A DNA stretch of 64,000 nt from Paenibacillus selenitireducens (GCF_002021565.1 NZ_MSZX01000001.1:558027-622026); one strand, 5' to 3'. Shown: positions 1 through 9,693, counted from the stretch's first letter. Translations and numbers: made by a program. Notes: generated from the sequence alone by a model not told the origin.

Positions 1-437
1 AATGCGGCATGAATAAATTGTTTATTACTCATCTGAGGTACTTGGCGGTAATAGGCTGCCCATTGCTCCTGTTCACGACGGGGAACTTGAAAATCATGAA
101 ATAGATTCTGCATCGTCTCTTCTGACAATAAGCTAGGGATTGTAGGACCCAATACAATCATCCCTGGATTTTTCCCGGGATCTTGGACCTGCATGACCAC
201 GTAATATTCCAAAAAGTTCGTAGAACAGAGAACGGGCTTACTGCCGGGATCGGTATCATGAATGAAGTAATCGAATACTGCAGAGATATCACGGAATCGT
301 GGATGCAGTTGAAAAGAGGAAGGGAGAAACATAGACTCTGTCGCTGTCGAATTCCGATAGCCAACAGGGATGCGGAACGTTTCATACAGCATGCTGCTCA
401 GGTAACGTATGCCCTTTGTTGTATACATCGAGGTCAA
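1..437 (-). CDS. Probable AraC-family transcriptional regulator, N-terminal part (runs off the left edge)
   Basis: An open frame with no stop runs leftward from about 437 to the window edge, about 145 codons. The best start is the TTG at 437, with AAGGTGG 9 nt upstream; the ATG at 428 is the alternative. The visible part (LYETFRIPV, FLPSSFQLHP, a central EYYVVMQV strand) resembles the sensor half of Paenibacillus AraC-type regulators. The DNA-binding half would lie outside the window, so the family call is an inference. It is divergent from the beta-glucosidase gene, the usual place for a local sugar-utilisation regulator; the 437-556 gap would hold both promoters. Confidence 0.45.
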   Translation of the reverse strand, partial: MTSMYTTKGIRYLSSMLYETFRIPVGYRNSTATESMFLPSSFQLHPRFRDISAVFDYFIHDTDPGSKPVLCSTNFLEYYVVMQVQDPGKNPGMIVLGPTIPSLLSEETMQNLFHDFQVPRREQEQWAAYYRQVPQMSNKQFIHAA

Positions 438-555
438 TGAATCACACCACCTTACAAAAATACCAAATGTATTATGAGAATACCATAATCGGTTTGTTGA
501 TTCCAGTAACATGTTAGTAAGCATTAGGTTGATAACATTGAAGGAGTGATATGAG

Positions 556-2817
556 ATGCGTAAGGATATCCAATCTATCATCGATCAAATGACGTTAGAA
601 GAAAAAGCAGGGTTATGTTCCGGTTCTGACTTTTGGCATACGAAAGGTATCGAGCGTCTCGGTATACCATCTCTCATGGTTACTGACGGACCACACGGGT
701 TAAGGAAGCAGCAAGATGGAGCCGATCATCTTGGATTGCACGATAGTGTCCCAGCGACTTGTTTTCCTTCGGCTGCAGGCATGGCAACATCATGGAACCG
801 AGCATTAATACAAGAAGTTGGCGCAGCTCTTGGCGCAGAAAGCCAGGCTGAGCAGGTCAGTGTCCTGCTAGGGCCGGGCGCAAATATTAAACGTTCACCC
901 CTCTGCGGCAGAAATTTTGAATATTTCTCAGAGGACCCGTATTTATCGTCAGAGTTGGCAACGCAGCATATTCAGGGCGTTCAAAGTCAGGGTGTCGGAA
1001 CATCGTTGAAACATTTTGCAGCGAATAATCAGGAGCATCGGAGGATGTCTGTCAATGCCGTGATAGATGAGCGGTCTCTCCGCGAAATTTATTTGGCAAG
1101 CTTTGAAGGCGCTGTCAAGCATGCTCAACCCTGGAGCGTGATGTGTTCCTATAATCAAGTGAATGGGGAATATGCGTCCGAAAATTCGTTTTTGCTGACC
1201 GAAGTGCTGCGGAATGAGTGGGGATTTCAAGGATTTGTTGTATCTGACTGGGGAGCGGTGAATCAACGGGTTCAGGCGTTACAAGCTGGTCTGGAGTTGG
1301 AAATGCCTTCAAGCGCAGGGATCGGGGATGCTCAGATCGTTGAAGCGGTGAAGAAAGGCGAGCTTTCGGAAGAAACGTTAAACGTTGCTGTGGAGCGATT
1401 GCTTACCTTTATATTCAAAGCGGTCGAACATCAGAAAGACAATGCCGCATATGATCAGGAAGTGCATCACCAATTAGCGCGGCGTATGGCTCAGGAGAGT
1501 ATGGTGCTACTCAAGAATACGGATCACATCTTACCGCTCCAGAAGAAGGGGAAGATTGCCGTGATCGGTGAGTTCGCTGAAAGCCCGCGTTATCAAGGCG
1601 GCGGAAGTTCACATGTAAATCCTACAAAGCTAGACCAGATATTGAACGAATTGAAAGCAGCGGCGCCAGAAGCTCAATTGCAATACACACAAGGTTATGC
1701 GTTGGCGACCGACGAGGTTGATGACATGCTTATCACACAGGCCAAAGAGGCGGCGGTGAATGCAGATGTTGCAATTTTGTTCGTTGGGCTGCCGGATCGG
1801 TATGAGTCTGAGGGGTATGACCGTACGCATATGTCGCTGCCAGCCAATCATCTGGCCGTCATCGAAGAGGTTGCAAAAGTACAGTCCCGTGTCGTTGTGG
1901 TGCTTAGTAACGGTTCGCCGGTCGAAATGCCTTGGTTAGATCAGGTTCAAGCCGTGCTTGAAGGATACTTAGGCGGTCAGGCATTCGGAAGTGCGGTTGC
2001 AGATATCCTATTCGGAGATGTGAATCCTAGCGGGAAGCTGGCGGAGACCTTTCCAGTCCAGTTAAGCGATAATCCGTCCTATCTGAATTTCCCAGGTGAG
2101 GGAGATACGGTGGAGTATAAGGAAGGTATTTTTGTCGGGTATCGATATTATGACAAGAAACAGCTTAAGCCGTTATTCCCATTTGGTTACGGGGTGAGTT
2201 ATACGGAATTTGAATACAGCAACCTGCAAGTAGACAAAACAAGCCTGACGGATCAAGATACACTCCAAGTACGTGTAGATGTGCGAAATTGCGGAGAACG
2301 TACGGGAAAAGAAATTGTGCAATTGTACGTTTGCGATGTTGAGAGCCGTGTCATTCGGCCGGATAAAGAGTTAAAAGGCTTTCAGAAGATCGAGCTGGAG
2401 CCTGGTGAACAGAAGACCGTTGCCTTTACATTGGATCGGCGCGCTTTCGCATATTACAATGTGGAACTCGGGGATTGGCATGTGGAGAGCGGAGCTTTTG
2501 AGATCCTCGTCGGGAAATCCTCACAAGATCTGCTCTTAACAACGAGGGTCGAAGTGGAATCAGCAGTCCGTCTGCATACGGTCATTCATCGGAACACTAC
2601 AATTGGAGATTTAATGGATCATCCGGCAACAGCCGAGAGAACAAAGGAAATGTTAAGTCACTTTGGCATGGGAGAAGCGCTGAAGGATAACCCTGAGATG
2701 ATGCTGGCGATGATGAGATATATGCCATTACGTGCTTTGATTGGTTTCGGGCAAGGAAAATATACTGAAGAGATGCTTGCCATGAACATTCAGCAGTTTA
2801 ATTCGCTTCTTGCGTAA
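556..2817 (+). CDS. Glycoside hydrolase family 3 beta-glucosidase
   Basis: A 753-residue cytoplasmic enzyme (no signal peptide) expected to release terminal beta-linked glucose from oligosaccharides or glycosides. The TIM-barrel domain fills roughly residues 1-300, with KHFAANNQE (K152-H153) and the nucleophile motif VVSDWG at D231. The second alpha/beta sandwich domain follows to about 540, and an Fn3-like domain covers about 570-650 ([17 protein letters not shown]). A helical tail (about 680-753, [18 protein letters not shown]) is typical of intracellular Firmicute GH3 enzymes. AAGGAG at 541-546 supports the start. The divergent AraC-like gene upstream suggests substrate induction. Substrate preference cannot be read from sequence. 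Confidence 0.93.
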   Translation: MRKDIQSIIDQMTLEEKAGLCSGSDFWHTKGIERLGIPSLMVTDGPHGLRKQQDGADHLGLHDSVPATCFPSAAGMATSWNRALIQEVGAALGAESQAEQVSVLLGPGANIKRSPLCGRNFEYFSEDPYLSSELATQHIQGVQSQGVGTSLKHFAANNQEHRRMSVNAVIDERSLREIYLASFEGAVKHAQPWSVMCSYNQVNGEYASENSFLLTEVLRNEWGFQGFVVSDWGAVNQRVQALQAGLELEMPSSAGIGDAQIVEAVKKGELSEETLNVAVERLLTFIFKAVEHQKDNAAYDQEVHHQLARRMAQESMVLLKNTDHILPLQKKGKIAVIGEFAESPRYQGGGSSHVNPTKLDQILNELKAAAPEAQLQYTQGYALATDEVDDMLITQAKEAAVNADVAILFVGLPDRYESEGYDRTHMSLPANHLAVIEEVAKVQSRVVVVLSNGSPVEMPWLDQVQAVLEGYLGGQAFGSAVADILFGDVNPSGKLAETFPVQLSDNPSYLNFPGEGDTVEYKEGIFVGYRYYDKKQLKPLFPFGYGVSYTEFEYSNLQVDKTSLTDQDTLQVRVDVRNCGERTGKEIVQLYVCDVESRVIRPDKELKGFQKIELEPGEQKTVAFTLDRRAFAYYNVELGDWHVESGAFEILVGKSSQDLLLTTRVEVESAVRLHTVIHRNTTIGDLMDHPATAERTKEMLSHFGMGEALKDNPEMMLAMMRYMPLRALIGFGQGKYTEEMLAMNIQQFNSLLA

Positions 2818-2897
2818 GAGGGAGTTAAAAACGGGAAAGTTGGGAACTCTGATCTTGAACGTTAAATTAGTGAAAAGATCAAGAGGAGTGGACAGGT

Positions 2898-3494
2898 GTG
2901 ACAGATTTCGTTACGGCAATTCAGGGAAGACGAACTTATTATGGAATTAGTAAAGACTCCGTCATCGGCGACGATCGGATTCAAGAAGTCGTAGGCGAGG
3001 CGCTTAAATACACGCCATCTTCCTTCAACTCCCAAAGTGCCCGTGTTGTGGTGTTATTGCAGGAACAACATAACAAGCTATGGGATCTGACCAAAGAAAC
3101 CTTACGCAAAATCGTACCTGCGGATAGCTTCGGCCCAACAGAAGAGAAAATGGAATCCTTCAAGAGCGGGTATGGAACCGTATTGTTCTTCGAGGATCAA
3201 TCGGTAATTCAAGGCTTGCAGGAGAAATTTGCCTCGTACAAAGATAATTTCCCAATCTGGTCCCAACAATCATCAGGGATGTTGCAATATGTTGTGTGGA
3301 CATCGCTCGAGAAGGAAGGATTAGGGGCGTCATTACAGCATTACAACCCCTTAATTGATGAACAGGTGAGTAAAGAATGGAACGTACCCGCAAGCTGGAA
3401 GCTGATTGCCCAAATGCCTTTCGGCAAACCGACAGCTCAACCTGGGGAGAAGCAATACCCGCCTGTAGATCAGCACATGAAGGTATATAAGTAG
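2898..3494 (+). CDS. Nitroreductase family protein (YdfN/HBN1-like)
   Basis: A 198-residue FMN-dependent NAD(P)H oxidoreductase of the small nitroreductase family. The GTG start at 2898 follows AGAGGAGTG. Family features are the N-terminal RRTYYGIS for phosphate contact, YTPSSFNSQSARVVVL for flavin binding, the central WSQQSSGMLQYVVW, and C-terminal MPFGKP. Relatives act on nitroaromatics, quinones or unsaturated lipids as stress enzymes; the physiological substrate is unknown. It follows the GH3 gene on the same strand after 80 nt and ends in a strong terminator, so the two could be co-transcribed, although their functions are not obviously linked. Confidence 0.88.
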   Translation: MTDFVTAIQGRRTYYGISKDSVIGDDRIQEVVGEALKYTPSSFNSQSARVVVLLQEQHNKLWDLTKETLRKIVPADSFGPTEEKMESFKSGYGTVLFFEDQSVIQGLQEKFASYKDNFPIWSQQSSGMLQYVVWTSLEKEGLGASLQHYNPLIDEQVSKEWNVPASWKLIAQMPFGKPTAQPGEKQYPPVDQHMKVYK

Positions 3495-3521
3495 GGAAGC
3501 TTTCACAAGAAAATCGTATGC

Positions 3522-3558
3522 AGGATCAAGTCATGTACCCATGGCTTGGTCCTTTTTT
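3522..3558 (+). terminator. Intrinsic terminator after the nitroreductase gene
   Basis: AGGATCAAG (3522-3530) pairs with CTTGGTCCT (3545-3553), with one G-U pair, followed by a run of T. Confidence 0.85.
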
Positions 3559-3627
3559 GTGTAGGCGTTTCGACAAAAGTACCTCCAACCTATATAGGGA
3601 ATCATCTTGCATACGCAATAAAGATAT

Positions 3628-4194
3628 TCAGAGGCGCAATCTCACCATAAATAATAAATATAATAAAACAGGTAATCCTATTGCTGATAGTATTGTAATT
3701 GCAGTACGTACTTTTTTCACATCTCGTAATATAAACAATAAAAACTTATACCCTAAAATACCAACTAATCCACCCAAACCATTCAAAATTATGTCATCAA
3801 TGTCTGATGCTCCAATGCCTAAAAGCCCCTGAATGATTTCAATAAATAAACTCACCATGAATATAAATAGCAGATTGGTTATTACTCTTTTATCGTTTTT
3901 GAATAATGACAAATATGTGCCAAGAGGAATAAAGATAACTATATTGCCAACCACATTAGCAAAAGCGAAATTTTTTATAGTGGCAGAGTTGTTAAATATA
4001 TATTCCTTTATACTATAAAAAGGAATGAGATTGATTGACCTATCAAATGTCCTTTGGCTATTTAACAAATCAAAAAGTGAAACTCTTGATAAGAACAATA
4101 ATTTAAATAAAAAAAGTATGTAACAAATGAAAACTCCATATAAAAAGACTTTTTCAATTCTCTCTTTTTTATTCATAATACTTCCATTTTTCAT
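3628..4194 (-). CDS. VanZ-like integral membrane protein
   Basis: A small polytopic membrane protein with about four to five hydrophobic segments. It carries the VanZ signature region: INLIPFYSIKEY, then FANVVGNIVIFIPLGTYL, then a conserved acidic loop GIGASDIDDIILNGLGG. VanZ proteins are linked to glycopeptide and lipoglycopeptide tolerance, but most chromosomal copies have no defined role. The frame is open upstream to 4305, but that part overlaps the transposase remnant on the other strand, so I place the start at 4194 (alternative ATG 4176). Base composition is clearly more AT-rich than its neighbours, and a broken IS adjoins it, suggesting acquisition. No vanA-type genes are nearby. Confidence 0.75.
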   Translation of the reverse strand: MKNGSIMNKKERIEKVFLYGVFICYILFLFKLLFLSRVSLFDLLNSQRTFDRSINLIPFYSIKEYIFNNSATIKNFAFANVVGNIVIFIPLGTYLSLFKNDKRVITNLLFIFMVSLFIEIIQGLLGIGASDIDDIILNGLGGLVGILGYKFLLFILRDVKKVRTAITILSAIGLPVLLYLLFMVRLRL

Positions 4195-4269
4195 TTCTTC
4201 CCGCCTATTCTTCATCAACTCGGTAAAATCGTTTGTACCCCTACAAACCAACCGAAAGGTGACGACACT

Positions 4270-4944
4270 ATGAAAAAGTCTATCACGATTCCATCTATCC
4301 TTCAATCCGTATTAACGCCTGAAGAAGTCGCGCTCGTTGTCCAAACGATTGGTTATAAGGATAGGGCTCGCTACGCCGCCAAGTCGCCCCAAATTCATCT
4401 GTCCTCCGGGATCTGACCTGTCAACTGGGCACGCCACAGTGTTGTTCGGTGAAGCGTCACCGTGTAGTCATCTTTCGTGATTTTGAAGGTAGAGAAATTC
4501 GCGTTGTTACCGATTTGATGGGTGTTACGGCTGAACAAATCGCGCTGATGTACAAAGCACGTTGGCAAATAGAGGTATTCTTTCGCTGGATCAAGCAACA
4601 CTTGAACATCCCGACGCTATTTGGCACAACGGAAAATGCCGTCTATGGCCAATTGTATACGGCGCTGATTGTCTTTGTGCTGCTCAAATGGCTGTTTTAT
4701 GGTGCAAAGCACGCTTTTCCCCGTCATGCAGAGCTTTCTTTTATTCACTTTACTCGCTTGCTGCTTGTCGATGATGGGTCTACTGGAATTACATATTTTG
4801 GCTATTCAACAGGCCTGAGATATAACATAAGCTTTCAGTGTCCTCGGGGAGTAAGGCAATGTCGCACGCAGCTCCCAGCGCGCGGTGAGGCGTTGCATGA
4901 CGGAGGCGGTTCACCACGATTTTCGACAAATATTGCGCGGGAAA
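4270..4944 (+). pseudogene. Broken IS4-type transposase (internal deletion)
   Basis: The reading frame opens at ATG 4270 (MKKSITIPSILQSVL, then EEVALVVQTIGYKDRAR), as in IS4-type transposases of Bacilli, but becomes unrelated and stops near 4416. The C-terminal part resumes at about 4449 (MKRHRVVIFRDFEGREIRV) and contains the IS4 signature Y-(2)-R-(3)-E-(6)-K in YKARWQIEVFFRWIK. The catalytic core between them is absent, and the frame is disturbed again after about 4770. A perfect inverted repeat GTTTGTA-CCCC-TACAAAC at 4231-4248 may be part of the element's upstream end. This is a dead remnant; precise termini could not be defined. Confidence 0.8.
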
Positions 4945-5069
4945 TGATTCGATTTGTATAGGATTTTGTAGAATTATCATTGATCATGGAGGAATGAAGC
5001 GGTATACTGAAATAGTAATATTTGTAAGAATGGAACGAAGCAAAAAAACGACTCAGGGGGAGCATGATC

Positions 5070-5585
5070 ATGTTACTATTCAGAAGCAGACGAACGAAGT
5101 TAATTACGTTATGTTTCATTTTTGTAGTCCTGTTGTTGTTAGCCATTCAACCGATGGTCGTCGCTTCAGCGGGTGGGGTAGAGGCAAAATTGAAGGGACC
5201 TGGTGCAGCTAAGGTGGGACAAGCTTTTGAAACACGATATGAGGTATCCCATGCATCCGAAGTCTATGCTCAAGATGTGACCTTTACCTATGACGCGGAT
5301 CATTTAGAATTTATATCAGCAAGCACGACCGCTGACGGGGTCCAGATTATTCAACAATCCAAGAAGGATGGCAGCATTCGGTTCATTATGGCGAGCTTGA
5401 ATGCGGAAGATGCCGCACGATCAGGCGATAAGTTGGTATTGACTTGGAAAGCCAAGTCAGCGAACAAGCAATCCAACACCGTCATTACAGTGAAGGAAGC
5501 GACGATTGCGAATAGTGACGGGGAAGAAACGAGAGTCGAAGGCGTTACATACAAGGTGAAGATAAAGGATAAAGAAAAAGAATAA
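5070..5585 (+). CDS. Secreted cohesin-domain-like protein
   Basis: A 171-residue protein with a signal peptide (RSRRTK, then a hydrophobic run ending ...VVASAGG). One beta-sandwich domain follows (about 40-160) resembling cohesin/carbohydrate-binding folds: KVGQAFETRYEVSHASEVYAQ, DVTFTYDADHLEFISAS, LVLTWKAKSA. Cohesins bind dockerins in cellulosomes, but isolated copies occur in many Paenibacilli with unknown partners. ATG 5070 is preferred over 5064 because the GGGGGAG ribosome site ends at 5062, leaving room only for 5070. The gene is monocistronic, with a strong terminator directly after it. No dockerin was seen in the window. Confidence 0.7.
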   Translation: MLLFRSRRTKLITLCFIFVVLLLLAIQPMVVASAGGVEAKLKGPGAAKVGQAFETRYEVSHASEVYAQDVTFTYDADHLEFISASTTADGVQIIQQSKKDGSIRFIMASLNAEDAARSGDKLVLTWKAKSANKQSNTVITVKEATIANSDGEETRVEGVTYKVKIKDKEKE

Positions 5586-5624
5586 AAGGATCAAATCATG
5601 GGTATGATTTGGTCCTTTTATTCT
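5584..5624 (+). terminator. Strong intrinsic terminator
   Basis: AAAAGGATCAAATCAT pairs almost perfectly with ATGATTTGGTCCTTTT across a 4-nt loop and overlaps the stop codon of the cohesin-like gene. Confidence 0.9.
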
Positions 5625-5702
5625 TTATAGGAAGATAATAGAAACTTATGACCATGTGTCGCGTTAATATGTATGTGTTTGGAGAGAGGGAGAGATGCAA
5701 TA

Positions 5703-7610
5703 ATGGTGAATAAGTTAAGTTGGATGTTAATAGCGTTGTTATTATTCGTTCCATCGATCGCAACTGCATCAGATGCTTCCAACGTGCATAATGCTATGCC
5801 GGCGCTCGAATTCAGTGGTTATGAGACTTCTAAAGTATTGGATGATCAACACCGTCTTTTGATTAATAACGGCTCGGGGAAGATACGGAGTTTGGATCTT
5901 GAAACGCTTCAACCCTCATGGGAGAAGAAGTTCGATTCCGTCTACGATGTTCGGATATTGCACAATCCATCCAAGCTTATCGTCCTTGCCAAAGATCAGG
6001 GTAAATTGATGAAGTTCACGCTAAGTGTAGAGGGTAACATATTGTCGCAACAAGAAATAGCGAATCCGAGTGTCCGAACATGGATGAAACAGACCGAATC
6101 TCTGCAAATCAGCTGGTCGCCCTCCACCCCCGTTTCAAAAGAAAGGTTGGCAATTTATTCGTCCGGTTCGGTATTTATTTATGAATATCCTTGGAAGACA
6201 CCGCCGTTGAAAATCGATGTGAACGTAGCGCCTAATTCATCTTATGAAGATGTCTTAACGCAGGAGATTCAACTGGAATGGCCTTATCTCGTTGTCAAGC
6301 ATCAGGGAGGAGCTTTGATGCAAGTACAGGATTTCTATACCGTCTACCATGCAGTCACGAAGAAGAAAGTCGATATCCTGATGGATCGGAACACATCAAG
6401 CGATTTTACGATGGAACAAGGAGCATTGGTGGTGAATAGCTCGAGTATCACACCAGGCCCCGGCGGAACATTATCTGCCCCCGGTAATTTGATCTATGGA
6501 AGGTATGATCTTGCAACAGGAAAATCGATTTACGAAAAAAGAGCGGTTTTTCATAACAATGAAACCTACTGGAGCACGAAATATGATCATCAACAACTTC
6601 TACTCTTGGATTCAGATACGAACACATTGACGCAATTCGATCAGCAAGGACGTGTTCTCTCAAGCGTGAACATCGAGAAGGCATGGTCTTATTCGGGAAT
6701 TCTTTGGTTTTATCAGCAGAATTTTATTTTGACCAAACGGTCTGACGATGGAATCACACTGGAACGTATTCCTGTGAATACCGATATCATCGTTACAGAA
6801 GGGAAACATCAACGAGGAAACTCAATTGGTAATATCAATAATGGAGGTTATTATGCATCCGATAGCGATTGGGTGTATTTCACGGATTTTTCATCCAATG
6901 GGAACATGTTTAAGAAGAAGCTTGGCAGTTCGGAGAGAACGAAGGTAAATGATGATGAACATGTGCAAGGTATTAATGTTTTGCAAGGTAAGCTCATCTA
7001 TACGAGTAATGATCGATTAACTAGTGCGAACGTGGATGGGACGGATCAACGAGTACTAGATACGAATGCATTTCATGTGTCGGTTGTTGGGGACTGGATC
7101 TATTATACGAGAGGAACGATTCAGGGTGGTCAAATCTATCGGATGAAAATGAACGGAAGTGCTAAGCAAATGATTGCGGATCATTCCGTTTCCACTTTAG
7201 CGGTTACAGCGAATGCCATTTACTATACTATAGATTTTAGCAAACTCATGCGTATGGACCTTGACGGGAGTAACAAGAAGAAGCTGCTCACAGGGATGAT
7301 AAGTGACGTGAATGTGCAGGATACGCAGCTATATTTTAACTACAACAAGCAGTTGTATGCGATGAATCTTGATGGTACGCAATTAACAAAAATCAGTGAG
7401 CATGACGCGCGAGATATCAATATCGTCGGCGATTGGATCTATTACAGCAATCATTCGGATTATAGCAAGAAGCTGTATCGAATGGATGTGAATGGACAAC
7501 ACGAACAAGTGTTGAACACCGACAAAACCTTTTACATTCATGTCATCGATAAAACATTGTATTATTATGCTCCAGTGTTCAAGAGGTATAACGAATATAT
7601 CTTGTCATAG
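5703..7610 (+). CDS. Secreted/surface DUF5050 beta-propeller-like protein
   Basis: A 635-residue protein with an N-terminal signal peptide (MVNKLSWMLIALLLFVPSIA). The N-terminal half (about 30-370) looks like PQQ/WD-type propeller strands (SLDLETLQPSWEKKF). The C-terminal half (about 380-630) carries repeats of the DUF5050 type, recognisable as DWIYYS/T...LYRMDVNG and similar (SDWVYFTDFS, GDWIYYTRG, AIYYTID, GDWIYYSNHSD). Such proteins are exported and probably read or bind something at the cell surface; no catalytic motif is visible. ATG 5703 is chosen over 5673 for its signal peptide and the upstream GAGAGGGAG. No clear operon partner. Confidence 0.75.
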   Translation: MVNKLSWMLIALLLFVPSIATASDASNVHNAMPALEFSGYETSKVLDDQHRLLINNGSGKIRSLDLETLQPSWEKKFDSVYDVRILHNPSKLIVLAKDQGKLMKFTLSVEGNILSQQEIANPSVRTWMKQTESLQISWSPSTPVSKERLAIYSSGSVFIYEYPWKTPPLKIDVNVAPNSSYEDVLTQEIQLEWPYLVVKHQGGALMQVQDFYTVYHAVTKKKVDILMDRNTSSDFTMEQGALVVNSSSITPGPGGTLSAPGNLIYGRYDLATGKSIYEKRAVFHNNETYWSTKYDHQQLLLLDSDTNTLTQFDQQGRVLSSVNIEKAWSYSGILWFYQQNFILTKRSDDGITLERIPVNTDIIVTEGKHQRGNSIGNINNGGYYASDSDWVYFTDFSSNGNMFKKKLGSSERTKVNDDEHVQGINVLQGKLIYTSNDRLTSANVDGTDQRVLDTNAFHVSVVGDWIYYTRGTIQGGQIYRMKMNGSAKQMIADHSVSTLAVTANAIYYTIDFSKLMRMDLDGSNKKKLLTGMISDVNVQDTQLYFNYNKQLYAMNLDGTQLTKISEHDARDINIVGDWIYYSNHSDYSKKLYRMDVNGQHEQVLNTDKTFYIHVIDKTLYYYAPVFKRYNEYILS

Positions 7611-7643
7611 AAATCGCATCGATTATATTGAAGGAGGCCAAAC

Positions 7644-8372
7644 ATGAGCAGGCGTCATTTTATCATTACGGGTACATCGCGAGGAATTGGGGAGCAATTG
7701 GCGAAGCTGCTGTTGGAAGCTGGATACGGGGTGCACGGCATTGCCCGCGGACATTCGGAGGCACTTATAGAATATCCTCATTATCGTCATATAAATTTGG
7801 ATTTAAGCCAGGTAGGGGATATCGAGCCGGCGTTAATCGGGATTTTCGAACAGGTCGATATGTCAGGTTTGGATATGTTGTGTCTCATTAATAATGCGGC
7901 GATGCTGGAACCGTTAAAGTCGATCGAGCTGTGCCTTCCCGATGAGATTCAGCAGCATATACAAGTCAGTTTGGTTGCGCCGATGGTATTGACCTCCTGT
8001 TTTATTCGTCATACGGAAGGTATTCACACGTGTAGGAAAATTATCAATATATCCTCCGGTTCTGGAAAATATCCTGCTCCAGATATGAGCGTATACAGCG
8101 CCGGCAAGGCAGGGGTAGATATGTTCACGCAATGTGTGGGTATTGAACAAGGCAACCGTCTTCGTCCCATTGAGATTATTGCGGTTGATCCGGGGATGGC
8201 GGATACGGAAATGCAACGGATCGCGCGGAGCAAGCCAGGATTTGAAATGTCCCAATTCTTCCAAGAAGCGTATGATAACGGTCAGTTACAGAGTACGGAG
8301 ATGTTAGGTCAACATATTCTGAATATAATTGAGCGGAACTATGAGTCAGGTAAGTTGGTGCAGGTAAGATAG
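7644..8372 (+). CDS. Short-chain dehydrogenase/reductase, (S)-benzoin-forming benzil reductase type (YueD-like)
   Basis: A 242-residue NADPH-dependent oxidoreductase. Rossmann motif TGTSRGIG lies at residues 9-16, the NNAA motif in LINNAAM, catalytic Ser in NISSGSG, and YSAGK supplies Tyr and Lys. The sequence follows sepiapterin-reductase-like SDRs, of which Bacillus YueD reduces benzil; the natural substrate is not known. GGAGG 8 nt before the ATG supports the start. It begins 33 nt after the DUF5050 gene, so read-through is possible, and ends in its own terminator. Confidence 0.87.
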   Translation: MSRRHFIITGTSRGIGEQLAKLLLEAGYGVHGIARGHSEALIEYPHYRHINLDLSQVGDIEPALIGIFEQVDMSGLDMLCLINNAAMLEPLKSIELCLPDEIQQHIQVSLVAPMVLTSCFIRHTEGIHTCRKIINISSGSGKYPAPDMSVYSAGKAGVDMFTQCVGIEQGNRLRPIEIIAVDPGMADTEMQRIARSKPGFEMSQFFQEAYDNGQLQSTEMLGQHILNIIERNYESGKLVQVR

Positions 8373-8389
8373 GAGAGGGAATTGCTGAG

Positions 8390-8432
8390 GACATCAACAC
8401 CGCTCTAGACGCTGGTGTGGGTGTCTTTTCTT
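8390..8432 (+). terminator. Intrinsic terminator after the SDR gene
   Basis: GACATCAACACC (8390-8401) pairs with GGTGTGGGTGTC (8414-8425) with one mismatch, followed by TTTTC. Confidence 0.75.
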
Positions 8433-8443
8433 TGTGCGTAGGA

Positions 8444-8487
8444 TTGATTTTGCTGTGTGTTTTGATATAATCTTACCAATCGGTAAG
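8444..8487 (+). promoter_or_regulatory. Promoter and autoregulatory operator of the TetR gene
   Basis: A -35 TTGATT (8444-8449) and a consensus -10 TATAAT (8466-8471) are 16 nt apart. Immediately downstream, covering the expected start point, is the perfect inverted repeat CTTACC-AATC-GGTAAG (8472-8487), the usual form of a TetR/QacR-family operator. The inference is that the TetR product represses itself here. Confidence 0.82.
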
Positions 8488-8528
8488 TAAAACGTTCGAA
8501 CAATATCATAGCAATTGAGGTGCAGTCG

Positions 8529-9134
8529 ATGTCGAGTTCACAATCCACACAACAACAAATCGTCGAAGCAGCTTTTCAGCTGATCGCGCAGCACGGGATC
8601 GATAAGACCAGTCTATCGATGATCGCCGCAGAAGTCGGCATCTCGAAGCCAGCGATCTATTATCATTTTGCATCCAAAGAAATTCTAATTGACTACTTAT
8701 TCAATGAGACGTTCAAAGACTATAACTTTAGCTCGTATTTCACGCTTGAGGATTTCACGGCAGAAAATTTCGAAGATTTGCTCGTGGAACGAGGAATGCA
8801 AATGCTCCCCCATGAAGATAAGGATTATTACGTTTTACGCGTGTTGAATGAATTTCTACAGCATGTGAATCGAAAAGAAAAATACTATGCGCAAATTCTT
8901 CACATGCAAGAAGACTTCTTGCAGGGATTCTCAGATCTGCTGCACAGAGGTGCAAATCTAGGTGTCATCGCTCGAGAGAATACAACGGCAAAGGCCCATA
9001 TGCTCGTGATGGTGATAGACAACATGAGTAACTTTATGCTCATGGGATTCAAGCTGGGGTACCGTGAAATTTGGACAGAAGCGGTGAAAGGTGTCATGCG
9101 GCACAGCGATAATCATGGAAGTGCAGTCGGATGA
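8529..9134 (+). CDS. TetR/AcrR-family transcriptional regulator
   Basis: A 201-residue repressor. The HTH lies in residues about 8-55 (IVEAAFQLIAQHGIDKTSLSMIAAEVGISKPAIYYHF), followed by a divergent helical ligand-binding domain. ATG 8529 is preferred over GTG 8520 because the GAGG ribosome site (8517-8520) overlaps the latter. A palindrome in its promoter indicates autoregulation. No efflux pump or dedicated enzyme is co-transcribed; the GNAT and HAD genes follow 97 nt downstream, and the SDR lies upstream behind a terminator. Ligand unknown. Confidence 0.92.
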   Translation: MSSSQSTQQQIVEAAFQLIAQHGIDKTSLSMIAAEVGISKPAIYYHFASKEILIDYLFNETFKDYNFSSYFTLEDFTAENFEDLLVERGMQMLPHEDKDYYVLRVLNEFLQHVNRKEKYYAQILHMQEDFLQGFSDLLHRGANLGVIARENTTAKAHMLVMVIDNMSNFMLMGFKLGYREIWTEAVKGVMRHSDNHGSAVG

Positions 9135-9231
9135 ACACCAACCCGATCTTCACATGATTCATCAACGCTCGTTGGCTTCTCGGCTGCGTGATTTTATGAA
9201 AATAAACGTAAGAAAGTGAGGAACAGCTAGG

Positions 9232-9693
9232 ATGATCCAAGTTATCTCTTTGCAAGATCGGATGGACCGGATTGAAGAAATCGTTCAGTTTTTTTGGGAT
9301 CAATGGGGTACAGCAACGAACTTCAAGTTTTATCAGGATTGCATGCAACACGCTTGTATGACGGAGAGCAGCCTGCCTCGATTTTATGTGGCGATGTTAG
9401 ACGGGAAATTCATTGGCTCATATGCCTTGCTCCGAAGCGAATTGAATAGTCGGCAGGATCTAGAACCCTGGTTCGGCTGTTTATACATATCTCCTGAATT
9501 TCGGGGTCAAGGTCTCGGAGAATTGCTGCAAAACCACGCTTTTGAACAAGCGCAACTGGCTGGGTATGATCATATGTATTTATGCACAGATCTTGAAGGT
9601 TACTATGAACAGAATCGATGGGAATATCTTGGTGAGGGGTACATGTTTAACGGAGAGGCGACGAGAATCTATCAGAAATCGAAAGGAATGTAG
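9232..9693 (+). CDS. GNAT-family N-acetyltransferase
   Basis: A 153-residue acetyl-CoA-dependent transferase. The acetyl-CoA-binding signature is at LYISPEFRGQGLGELL (about residues 84-99), preceded by the beta4 strand GSYALLRSELNSR. C-terminal YYEQNRWEYLGE is the typical beta6-beta7 region. The substrate is not predictable. The HAD gene starts 3 nt after its stop, so the two form an operon; pairing a GNAT with a HAD phosphatase suggests small-molecule housekeeping or detoxification but does not identify it. Confidence 0.88.
   Translation: MIQVISLQDRMDRIEEIVQFFWDQWGTATNFKFYQDCMQHACMTESSLPRFYVAMLDGKFIGSYALLRSELNSRQDLEPWFGCLYISPEFRGQGLGELLQNHAFEQAQLAGYDHMYLCTDLEGYYEQNRWEYLGEGYMFNGEATRIYQKSKGM

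Noticed and set aside
3628-4305. Upstream 37 codons of the VanZ frame
   Set aside because: They lie in sequence antisense to the IS4 remnant and have no ribosome site; the gene is started at 4194 instead.
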